Shown here: piece after piece, positions 1 to 5,117 of the stretch
Numbering within the stretch: the stretch's first letter is position 1
Layout: each line of letters starts with the position of its first letter
NCBI GenBank assembly: GCA_958424475.1
Contig: CATZTY010000031.1
Location: forward strand, 1-8,702
DNA length: 8,702 bases
Direction of reading: 5' to 3'
Origin: an uncultured Collinsella sp.
Lineage (GTDB): Bacteria; Actinomycetota; Coriobacteriia; Coriobacteriales; Coriobacteriaceae
The notes under the pieces: model-generated
Database searches by the model: none
The model's input: the letters and a program-made list of their open reading frames with translations, nothing else
What the model was told of the DNA's origin: nothing
Program-made: the position numbers and the translations under genes

Positions 1-1
1 G

Positions 2-397
2 GCGTTGCTGGGGGCTACCCCTGAGCGGCTGCTTGGCGATATGCAAACGCTGGGGATGCTCTTTGAGAATCTCGTCCTGCGCGACGTGCGCGTGTTCCTT
101 TCCACCTACGGCGGTGTCGACAACAGTGTCCATTATTTCCGAGATGAGAAGGGCCTTGAGGTCGATCTGATCGTTGAGCACGACGGGCGCTGGGGAGCCA
201 TCGAGGTCAAGCTGAGTGATGCGAAAGCAGACGATGGAGCGAGAAATCTCAAGGCGCTGGAGAGGAAAGTGCTCTCCAATCCTGCCGCCCAGAATGCCGC
301 GCCGGCGTTTTTGGCGGTCGTGGTTGGAAAGGGGAGCATTGCCTACACACGCGACGACGGCGTGGCGGTGATTCCCATGGCGGCACTTGGGGCGTAG
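2..397 (+). CDS. C-terminal part of an AAA ATPase with DUF4143 domain (5' end outside the window)
   Basis: The reading frame is open from the first bases, so the true start lies upstream; the TTG at 5 is not a credible start. About 130 residues remain. They match the end of the common two-domain family of a P-loop AAA ATPase followed by DUF4143, a nuclease-like fold of unclear activity. Visible signs, numbered from the TTG codon, are the F-E-N-L-V helix (residues 20-24), a G-x-EVD strand (50-54) and an EVK strand (67-69). The D...EVK pair is the PD-(D/E)XK-like core of DUF4143. The ATPase half with its Walker motifs is not in view, so whether the gene is intact is unknown. Such genes are frequent in accessory DNA of gut bacteria and archaea; their role is unsettled. 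The stop is TAG at 395-397, with no T-rich hairpin immediately after it. Confidence 0.85.
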   Translation, partial: ALLGATPERLLGDMQTLGMLFENLVLRDVRVFLSTYGGVDNSVHYFRDEKGLEVDLIVEHDGRWGAIEVKLSDAKADDGARNLKALERKVLSNPAAQNAAPAFLAVVVGKGSIAYTRDDGVAVIPMAALGA

Positions 398-423
398 TGG
401 TTTTGCGGGCGTGCCGTGCTTCC

Positions 424-453
424 TTTACCGAAAATCCATTTGGTAAACCAGAT
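424..453. repeat. TTTACC/GGTAAA inverted repeat with overlapping smaller palindrome
   Basis: TTTACCGAA (424-432) faces TTTGGTAAA (439-447) across a 6-base spacer, matching at 8 of 9 positions. The right arm is also the left half of a second imperfect palindrome, ATTTGGTAAACCAGAT (438-453). The half-site GGTAAA/TTTACC therefore occurs in two alternative pairings. It lies 27 bases after the ATPase stop and has no T-run, so it is not a standard terminator. A dimeric regulator site or an RNA hairpin are both possible; neither is proven. Confidence 0.5.
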
Positions 454-525
454 GCTCGCGGATAGAATAAAGTTGACGGCAGCCCAAGGGTGATAGCTGG
501 GCAGCGCCGTTGCTTGGTCAAGAGG

Positions 526-624
526 TCAGTGCCTTAATGGCAGCGACTTGTTATGCTTCGAATGCTGCTTGAGTGCCTCGGAAAGTTCGATAAGCGCCGT
601 GAAGAGCGAGACCAAAGCAACCAA
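526..624 (-). CDS. Possible 32-residue hydrophobic-basic peptide on the minus strand
   Basis: On the minus strand a frame runs from an in-frame stop near 668 down to TGA at 526-528. The only plausible start in it is TTG at 624. From there the peptide has a hydrophobic segment of about 12 residues (LVALVSLFTALI) followed by a polar, basic tail rich in Lys and His. That layout resembles small membrane peptides such as type I toxins, but the resemblance is one of composition only. No ATG or GTG start and no clear ribosome binding site support it, and it overlaps the plus-strand candidate at 553-642. At most one of the two is likely to be real. Confidence 0.12.
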   Translation of the reverse strand: MVALVSLFTALIELSEALKQHSKHNKSLPLRH

Positions 625-642
625 GAGCTCTACGAGCTCTGA
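553..642 (+). CDS. Possible 29-residue small protein
   Basis: An ATG at 553 opens a 29-codon frame ending in TGA at 640-642. The peptide begins MLRMLLECLG and is charged and probably helical, with a KRREERDQ stretch in the middle. The main argument for it is position: its stop lies immediately before the terminator stem at 643, just as the exonuclease stop lies 3 bases before its own copy of that terminator. Against it, there is no convincing ribosome binding site before 553, and the opposite strand is also open here. It could be the tail of a decayed gene rather than a working one. I recognise no family. Confidence 0.2.
   Translation: MLRMLLECLGKFDKRREERDQSNQELYEL
624..640. repeat. Perfect 7-bp hairpin (AGAGCTC-TAC-GAGCTCT)
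   Basis: AGAGCTC at 624-630 and GAGCTCT at 634-640 are exact inverted copies across a 3-base loop. It sits directly upstream of the terminator stem at 643 and could stack with it in the transcript. It may equally be a chance result of the repeated GAGCTC in this short coding-like stretch. Confidence 0.4.
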
Positions 643-690
643 TGGGCCCGGGATGACCGCTGATTCAAGTCACCGGGCCTAAATCTTTTT
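643..690 (+). terminator. Intrinsic terminator, copy A
   Basis: GGCCCGG (645-651) pairs perfectly with CCGGGCC (673-679), extended by G644-T680 and T643-A681. Inside it TGAC (654-657) pairs with GTCA (669-672) after a 2-base bulge. The stem is followed by AAATC and five T at 686-690. This is a standard Rho-independent terminator shape for plus-strand transcription, isolating the exonuclease from transcription coming from the left. A diverged copy of the whole element, loop included, follows the exonuclease at 1591-1639. Confidence 0.75.
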
Positions 691-835
691 CATGCATTTG
701 AATAGAGCGGGCGATTCTCTTGGGGCCGTCTGCATGGCGTGCGACCAGCGCATGGTATTGCGCCCCGCTTTCATGTCCGCACGGGCGCCTATCTTTACGG
801 CAATGTAGTCGCTTATGTAACAAGCGGCATTTGAC

Positions 836-844
836 GGAGAAAGG
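836..844 (+). promoter_or_regulatory. Ribosome binding site of the exonuclease
   Basis: GGAGAAAGG at 836-844 precedes the GTG at 853 by 8 bases. It supports the GTG as the true start even though GTG is the less common codon. Confidence 0.7.
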
Positions 845-852
845 CCCTAACC

Positions 853-1587
853 GTGTCAGCTGAAAAGACGCCGTGTATCTCGGCTATCGATACGACGAAC
901 TTTGCGCGCCAGATCGTGCTGGACTTTGAGTTTGCGCCGGTGCCAAAGCAGCGCCAGCGCCGTGGGCTGCGCAACGAGATTATCGAGGTCGGCGCCGTCA
1001 AGCTCGATTACCACGGCAACGTTATGGGCGAGTTCTCGCAGTTTGTGCAGACGGAATTTACCGAAGGCGTTGCGTTTCCCGTCCGCGAGCTTACGGGGAT
1101 ATCAGCCGTGGACACCGCGATGGCCGATCCGCTCTACATGGTAATCAAAAGGCTCAGCGATTGGATCGGTCGCTACTCCGCCCAGGTGGTTTGCTGGAGC
1201 GGGACGGACCGTCGACAGCTTTTGACCGAGTGCCAGGCAAAGCGCATCGACCTTTCCACATTTCCTACGGACTGGGCCGACCTACAGGCGTTTTACACCT
1301 CGATCATGGACGTGGGCAGCCACGGGCGCATCTCTTTGAGTGACGCGGCGACGTGGTTTGGCATCGAGTTCGACGAGTCGACGGGTCATGCCCACAGCGC
1401 CCTAGCCGATGCGCGCGTGACCGCCAAGCTGCTCAAGCAGATGATGGACGGGGACTACCGTGTGAGCCCGCGCGCCCAGGAAGTTCGCCAACGGTGGGGG
1501 ATGGGCGAGCGAGCTCAGACGCGCCTTTACAGCAAGTGCCCCGAGCTGGGCGACCTGCTGCTGAGGCTGAAGGCGGAGGGAAGGTAG
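853..1587 (+). CDS. DEDDh-family 3'-5' exonuclease (RNase T / DNA Pol III epsilon fold)
   Basis: The 244-residue protein carries all three motifs of the DEDDh superfamily, which removes nucleotides from 3' ends of DNA or RNA with two metal ions. Exo I is DFE with D24 and E26, followed by the typical EIIEVGAV strand (42-49). Exo II holds D119 in the segment after VVCWSG. Exo III is H181-SALA-D186, so both the general base H and the last D are present and the enzyme should be active. A C-terminal extension of about 55 residues (190-244) is polar and helical with no recognised domain. The protein is a lone exonuclease: no polymerase, ligase or helicase domain is fused to it. The GTG start is backed by a strong ribosome binding site, and the gene is flanked by terminators on both sides, so it is probably transcribed alone. 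Substrate (DNA repair, phage DNA or RNA) cannot be told from sequence. Confidence 0.88.
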   Translation: MSAEKTPCISAIDTTNFARQIVLDFEFAPVPKQRQRRGLRNEIIEVGAVKLDYHGNVMGEFSQFVQTEFTEGVAFPVRELTGISAVDTAMADPLYMVIKRLSDWIGRYSAQVVCWSGTDRRQLLTECQAKRIDLSTFPTDWADLQAFYTSIMDVGSHGRISLSDAATWFGIEFDESTGHAHSALADARVTAKLLKQMMDGDYRVSPRAQEVRQRWGMGERAQTRLYSKCPELGDLLLRLKAEGR

Positions 1588-1590
1588 GCA

Positions 1591-1639
1591 GGGCTCCGGA
1601 ATGAACTCTGACTCAAGTCATCGGGCCCAAATTCTTTTT
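1591..1639 (+). terminator. Intrinsic terminator of the exonuclease gene, copy B
   Basis: The stem GGGCTC (1591-1596) pairs with GGGCCC (1623-1628) with one G-T wobble. An inner stem ATGA (1601-1604) pairs with TCAT (1618-1621), and the tail is AAATTC plus five T (1635-1639). It begins 3 bases after the TAG at 1585-1587, exactly where the terminator of this gene is expected. From TGACTCAAGTCA (1609-1620) to the T-run it matches copy A at 27 of about 31 aligned columns. Confidence 0.78.
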
Positions 1640-1790
1640 GTACGCCATTTTCATGGGCTGAATAGTGCCGAGATTCAATCGCCGAAGGCGCTGTTAGTGG
1701 GCTTGCGGGGCCAGTTATCTTATTTGCCCGCTATTTTCATGCTGCCCTACCTGTAGGCTTAATTAGCTTTGGCCCCTCTCCGTCATCAAG

Positions 1791-1913
1791 ATGGACTTAA
1801 CCCTGGTGTCAGGTATGGACACCGCTCTCGTTTGTTTGACCTTCGCCGCGCGCTCTGCCGCCACGAGAGCCGATGCGTTCTCCCGCCTTCTGACCTCGAC
1901 GGCGGTGGGATAA
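1791..1913 (+). CDS. Possible 40-residue leader peptide or small protein
   Basis: ATG at 1791 opens a 40-codon frame ending in TAA at 1911-1913; a second in-frame ATG at 1815 would give 32 residues. The peptide has a mildly hydrophobic run (ALVCLTFAA) followed by Arg and Ala-rich sequence. About two thirds of third codon positions are G or C, as in the nearby genes, which hints at coding. There is no good ribosome binding site at either ATG, and the stop overlaps the promoter candidate of the downstream gene. It ends 37 bases before the 447-residue gene, so it could be a leader ORF or a decayed gene. No family is recognised. Confidence 0.25.
   Translation: MDLTLVSGMDTALVCLTFAARSAATRADAFSRLLTSTAVG
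1805..1870 (+). repeat. Two adjoining inverted repeats in the leader region
   Basis: GGTGTC (1805-1810) and GACACC (1818-1823) form a 6-bp stem with a 7-base loop. Immediately after it, GCTCTCG (1824-1830) and CGAGAGC (1864-1870) are a perfect 7-bp inverted pair across 33 bases. Back-to-back stems in a region just upstream of a gene could be RNA structure or protein-binding sites. No known riboswitch or T-box feature is visible, and no T-run follows. Confidence 0.35.
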
Positions 1914-1914
1914 T
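1906..1914 (+). promoter_or_regulatory. Extended -10 promoter candidate for the 447-residue gene
   Basis: TGG-GATAAT at 1906-1914 fits the extended -10 pattern TGn-TATAAT with 5 of 6 bases in the hexamer. No good -35 lies at the usual distance, which extended -10 promoters can tolerate. Transcription would begin near 1920, giving a leader of about 30 bases that includes the ribosome binding site at 1939. Confidence 0.4.
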
Positions 1915-1938
1915 AACCGCAACTACATCCGTCCCATT

Positions 1939-1943
1939 AGGAG
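1939..1943 (+). promoter_or_regulatory. Ribosome binding site of the 447-residue gene
   Basis: AGGAG at 1939-1943 lies 7 bases before the ATG at 1951. It fixes the start of the gene. Confidence 0.7.
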
Positions 1944-1950
1944 CTGCCTC

Positions 1951-3294
1951 ATGTCTTTCCTAGACCGCCTCTTCGGTACCGAAGAGGCCGATGAATCCGC
2001 CAATGACGTTGCCGCCATCGCGCTCGCACAGGAGCAAGCTCTCTCGAGGATATCCGAAAATGAGTTGGCGGCTCTCAAGGATTCTGCAGTGAGGACCGTT
2101 AGGCTTCCTGTAGGAAGCAAGGCAGCTATCGCGGCAGATGCTCTCATACCGTTTGGCGCCAACGTCGCACAGGGCGTTAACGAGATCGGCATGGCGATGG
2201 TCAGGTTCCCAGAGGGCGTGGGCTGGGCGGACCTCTGCTCACGCAAGGCACCCGAATGGGATGGTTATAAGCTCCTTTCCAGTTTTGGCAGTGACGGTAA
2301 GTTCAACGAGATGGCTGGTATCAAGCAGGCTGGTCTTCAACCCGCTGCGGTGGCAAACCTTGCGCTTCAGGGTGCCGCGGTGGCGGTGGGCATGGCGTAT
2401 ATGAACCAGATAAACGAGAAACTTGACGGTCTTCAGTCCGGCATCGAGGCGATTCAACGAGATATGCAGCGCGAGCGCGATGCCGAGCTCAAAGCGGCAT
2501 ATGACGCCCTTGATCGCCTTACTCTCAAGTGCCAGGAGTACGGCGCCAGCGCCGAGAAGCGTCAAGTCGCGCTGCAGATTATTGAGGACGCACAGCATGA
2601 GGCAAACAAGGCGTGGAACTATGAACTCGAGTGCATGAAGGACTTTTCAGCCGAGGTGCGGGCAAGGAAGCGCCTCTCGGCGGAAAAGATAGCCGAGGAG
2701 GCGGAGAAGCTCTCCGCGATGGAAACGCGAGCCGCCGTGGCATTCCAGCTTTTCGTTATGGCTCAGCAGATAGGCATGCGTTTCGAGGGCGACTACACGA
2801 GGCAGAGAATTGAAACCGACAGGCAGATAACAAGACGGATGACGGACGGGTTTTCTTCCGTTCGAGGGGAAGCGAGGCTCGCTCTTTCGGAGAAAATCTC
2901 CAAAGTGGGAGGAAAACCGCTCGCTATCGCTGAGCGCTCGGAAGACGACCGTGAGGTCGAGAATGTTGTCCTGGGGCTGCTCCGCGAAGCGGGAAAAAAC
3001 GTGAACCGCCTCAACCCGATGCGCATGCGCGCTAAGGCGAAGGCGGACATCTCTGAGAAGCGCGCAAAGCTGCAGGATGTGGTCTCAAACGAAAACGTTG
3101 TCCGAGAAATTGCCGATCAAAATGAGGAGGAGCTTGAAACGATAAACTTCGCCTTCAATGAGGCTGACACGATTGTCATCGGACCCGACAACGTCACAAT
3201 TTTCAAGGTGGTAGAGGAGAATGCCGAGACGGGCGATGGTTCTGAGGAAGCGATTGTGTGGATATCTTCGAGATGGGGCGCATGTAGGGCTTAG
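1951..3294 (+). CDS. Uncharacterised 447-residue protein with hydrophobic segment and long coiled-coil region
   Basis: I do not recognise a named family. Visible layout: an acidic N-terminus, an Ala/Gly-rich part (about 45-95), and a hydrophobic stretch around 131-151 (AAVANLALQGAAVAVGMAYM) that could be a membrane helix or a buried helix. A long charged, heptad-like helical region follows from NEKLDGLQ (155-162) to about residue 260, then a basic part, and a short probable beta-rich tail (about 396-422). The hydrophobic stretch followed by I-x-x-KLD-x-hydrophobic-Q recalls a loose group of bacterial hypothetical proteins often seen in accessory islands; that likeness is from memory and untested. 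No enzyme motif is visible. By my count AGG/AGA supply 12 of 33 Arg codons and ATA 8 Ile codons, which may indicate a different origin from its neighbours. Its stop overlaps the convergent DUF262 gene stop by 4 bases, with no terminator between them. Start: AGGAG 7 bases upstream of ATG. Confidence 0.8.
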   Translation: MSFLDRLFGTEEADESANDVAAIALAQEQALSRISENELAALKDSAVRTVRLPVGSKAAIAADALIPFGANVAQGVNEIGMAMVRFPEGVGWADLCSRKAPEWDGYKLLSSFGSDGKFNEMAGIKQAGLQPAAVANLALQGAAVAVGMAYMNQINEKLDGLQSGIEAIQRDMQRERDAELKAAYDALDRLTLKCQEYGASAEKRQVALQIIEDAQHEANKAWNYELECMKDFSAEVRARKRLSAEKIAEEAEKLSAMETRAAVAFQLFVMAQQIGMRFEGDYTRQRIETDRQITRRMTDGFSSVRGEARLALSEKISKVGGKPLAIAERSEDDREVENVVLGLLREAGKNVNRLNPMRMRAKAKADISEKRAKLQDVVSNENVVREIADQNEEELETINFAFNEADTIVIGPDNVTIFKVVEENAETGDGSEEAIVWISSRWGACRA

Positions 3295-4994
3295 CGCCAG
3301 ACCTCCAACGCCTTGTCCGCAAGCCATTCTGCGCGTTCGGCGATGTCACCCTCGTCCCAAGACTTCTTCTCCAAGGCGTCGGCCATGGTCGCAAGGCCGG
3401 CGGCGCAGAGGGCCAAGCCGTCCTTGTATCCCTTTCCCTGCTTCTTGGTGGTCCAATCGGCATCGCGGATGGAGGCGTTGAGCGAATGCGTGATGATGGC
3501 GAGGTTGCCGAGCGTGAGGAGCTTCCGGTCCCTTCGCGTTGCGGCTTCGTCGTCGAGGGTTCCCCATTTGTTTCGCCACTTCTTGGGCATCATGTGCTCG
3601 AGGGTGTACTGGTTGAATCCGAGCAGGGCTGTGCTGCTCATGCCCGGGCGTATGGCGCTTTCCAGCAGATAAAGGACGCCTTTGGACTGAAGGTTGTACA
3701 GGCACGATTCCTTGAACGCCCTTCGAACCTCGGCATCGCCGGGCATGTACGTCGTCGCCTCGTCATTGGCTTCGAGAGCCTTCCTCAGCGCCTTCGCGTC
3801 CTTCACCTCGTTCAGGATCAGCGAGGTGAACAGCCTGTTGTAGTTCTTCGTGGTCGCTTGAACCAGCATTCGGCGGACGATGTAGCTCTCGAGCAGGGCG
3901 TAGACCTCGGATTCCTCGCTAGAAGATTTCGCGTTCTTGCGAACGTAGAGCACATATGGGATGAGCGTAGAGTTCTTAAGGCCGAATATCAGCACGTTCA
4001 GGCGCTCGACGCCGGGGGCGGAGGGGATGTCCGCGTCGCAGCAACTTGGGTTGAACGTGGACTCGAACACCTTGGCATACGCCTTCATGCTGCTGAGGAT
4101 CTCGTCCTTGTCTCCGTTGTAGTACCTGCTGATGAAGTCCTTGTAGGACTGGAAGAGGTTGGACGTGCGCGAATAGAAGAGCTTGTCCTCGGTTGTGACG
4201 CCGCGCTTCTTGTCCTGAACCAGGATCTGGAGGAACGCGTCGAAGAACAGGTCGACGAGCGTGCGCTTGATGCGTCCGGTCATGACCTCCTGCTCCCAAT
4301 ACTCTCTCTTTTCCGCCGAAGGCTCGAAGACATCTTCCCAGCATTCCTTGAACGCTTGCTCGTTCTCGCGGTTGAAGAAGTAGTTCTTGAGGAGCTCCGC
4401 CGTCGTCAGACGTACTCCGAGTGAGTTGATGGTGTCGAATATCTGCTGCTCGTCCTCGCCCTCGGTGAGGTCGATGCAAACGAACTGGACATTCGACTTG
4501 ATCGTGTTCCTGTCGATTTTCTTTGGATCGATGTTCTTGAGGAAGTAATTGTAGGCAAGGATGATGGCCGAGGAGCCCTCGAGGGGCTCGCAACTTGCGG
4601 CGCTGACGACCTTCTCGAAATCCTCCCGGTCGTACTTGCCATGTCTCAAGGCGACTTCGCCGGTTTCCAGTACGAAATCTCGCTCAAACAGCCTGTCGGC
4701 GTCGATTCTCGCGCAGAGTGCCTTGAAGAAGATGACCATGGTCGTGAGGCGCTGCTGGCCGTCGATGACGGTGCGAACCTCGGACACCTCGGACCAGGTG
4801 TTGCCGGAGGAGGCCTGCTTCAGGATGATGGAACCAAGGAAATAAGGTCGCTTAGAGGCCGTGACGAACTCCATATCGCCAAGGAAGCGCTCCCATTGCT
4901 CTTCTCCCCAGACGTACGCCCTTTGGTAGAAGGGTATTTCGAGCAGGCGCGATCCGTTGAACACGCCGCTTATCGTAGATTTTCCTGCATCCAT
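3291..4994 (-). CDS. DUF262-DUF1524 protein, GmrSD-like nuclease of the type IV restriction group
   Basis: The 567-residue protein has the DUF262 and DUF1524 domains in the usual order. DUF262 shows IPFYQRAYVW (20-29), DGQQRLTTM (78-86) and the N-x-LG-x-x-LTTAELLKNY segment (190-205). The DGQQR part belongs to a ParB/sulfiredoxin-like NTP-binding or hydrolysing fold. The C-terminal DUF1524 has EHMMPKKW (466-473) with H467 as the expected His-Me finger (HNH-type) catalytic His, then LTLGNLAII (493-501) and the LNASI...K part that completes the domain. Family members include GmrSD, which cuts glucosylated hydroxymethylcytosine DNA, BrxU and SspE; most restrict phage DNA and many sense modification. 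The length is normal and all key motifs are kept, so it is probably active. ATG at 4994 is preferred because the family N-terminus (M-D-A-x-K-S/T) starts there; AGATAGG 8 bases upstream and TAAGG touching the ATG are weak ribosome binding signals. It follows Res on the same strand after 123 bases. Confidence 0.88.
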   Translation of the reverse strand: MDAGKSTISGVFNGSRLLEIPFYQRAYVWGEEQWERFLGDMEFVTASKRPYFLGSIILKQASSGNTWSEVSEVRTVIDGQQRLTTMVIFFKALCARIDADRLFERDFVLETGEVALRHGKYDREDFEKVVSAASCEPLEGSSAIILAYNYFLKNIDPKKIDRNTIKSNVQFVCIDLTEGEDEQQIFDTINSLGVRLTTAELLKNYFFNRENEQAFKECWEDVFEPSAEKREYWEQEVMTGRIKRTLVDLFFDAFLQILVQDKKRGVTTEDKLFYSRTSNLFQSYKDFISRYYNGDKDEILSSMKAYAKVFESTFNPSCCDADIPSAPGVERLNVLIFGLKNSTLIPYVLYVRKNAKSSSEESEVYALLESYIVRRMLVQATTKNYNRLFTSLILNEVKDAKALRKALEANDEATTYMPGDAEVRRAFKESCLYNLQSKGVLYLLESAIRPGMSSTALLGFNQYTLEHMMPKKWRNKWGTLDDEAATRRDRKLLTLGNLAIITHSLNASIRDADWTTKKQGKGYKDGLALCAAGLATMADALEKKSWDEGDIAERAEWLADKALEVWR

Positions 4995-5117
4995 CCTTAA
5001 TGACCTATCTATCCTTCTCGGTTATTGCTGGTGAGCCGATTTCGCTAATGGCAGGGATATCGCACAAGTTGGAAGGCTTGCTTCCTCCCGACTGTTCTAA
5101 TGGCGCATAATCATTGC
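4995..5117. other. 123-base gap between res and the DUF262-DUF1524 gene
   Basis: On the minus strand this holds a 5-bp hairpin GGAAG...CTTCC (5071-5085) without a T-run, so no intrinsic terminator is seen. TAATGGC occurs twice (5047-5053 and 5098-5104). No promoter with good spacing is visible. Read-through from mod-res into the DUF262 gene is therefore plausible, but an own promoter cannot be excluded. Confidence 0.5.

Larger units (their letters stand above)
398..852. other. 455-base gap between the ATPase remnant and the exonuclease
   Basis: No protein of ordinary length is supported here. The gap holds a TTTACC/GGTAAA inverted repeat (424-453), two weak overlapping small ORFs on opposite strands (553-642 plus, 526-624 minus), a small perfect hairpin (624-640) and an intrinsic terminator (643-690). 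In 691-835 I see no further gene and no well-spaced promoter. A -35-like TTTACG at 794 and a -10-like TATGTA at 814 are only 14 bases apart. The promoter of the exonuclease probably lies in this stretch, but I cannot place it. Confidence 0.6.
1640..1950. other. Gap between the exonuclease terminator and the 447-residue gene
   Basis: The first 150 bases show only a short CGCC-GAA-GGCG hairpin (1680-1690) without a T-run, and a short echo of sequence following the terminator (a TTTTCATG core near 1650 and again near 1734). From 1791 onward there is a possible 40-residue ORF with two inverted repeats, then an extended -10 promoter candidate (1906-1914) and the ribosome binding site of the next gene. 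No RNA gene is recognised. Confidence 0.55.

Noticed and set aside
794..819. TTTACG / TATGTA promoter for the exonuclease
   Set aside because: The spacer is only 14 bases and the hexamers are poor matches, so I do not call it.
643..1665. Exonuclease as cargo of a transposable element bracketed by direct repeats
   Set aside because: The bracketing repeats fold as hairpins followed by T-runs and are better read as terminators. No transposase, terminal inverted repeats or target duplication are seen.
1769..1963. A 64-codon TTG-started frame running into the start of the 447-residue gene
   Set aside because: Rare start codon, no ribosome binding site, and it overlaps the well-supported start at 1951; the translation has no coding character.
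3486..4424. A 312-codon open frame on the plus strand opposite the DUF262-DUF1524 gene
   Set aside because: Antisense shadow with Glu/Leu/Val-rich translation and no motif, while the minus strand has clear domain motifs.
5071..5085. Hairpin between res and the DUF262 gene as a terminator
   Set aside because: The stem is 5 bp and no T-run follows on the minus strand.
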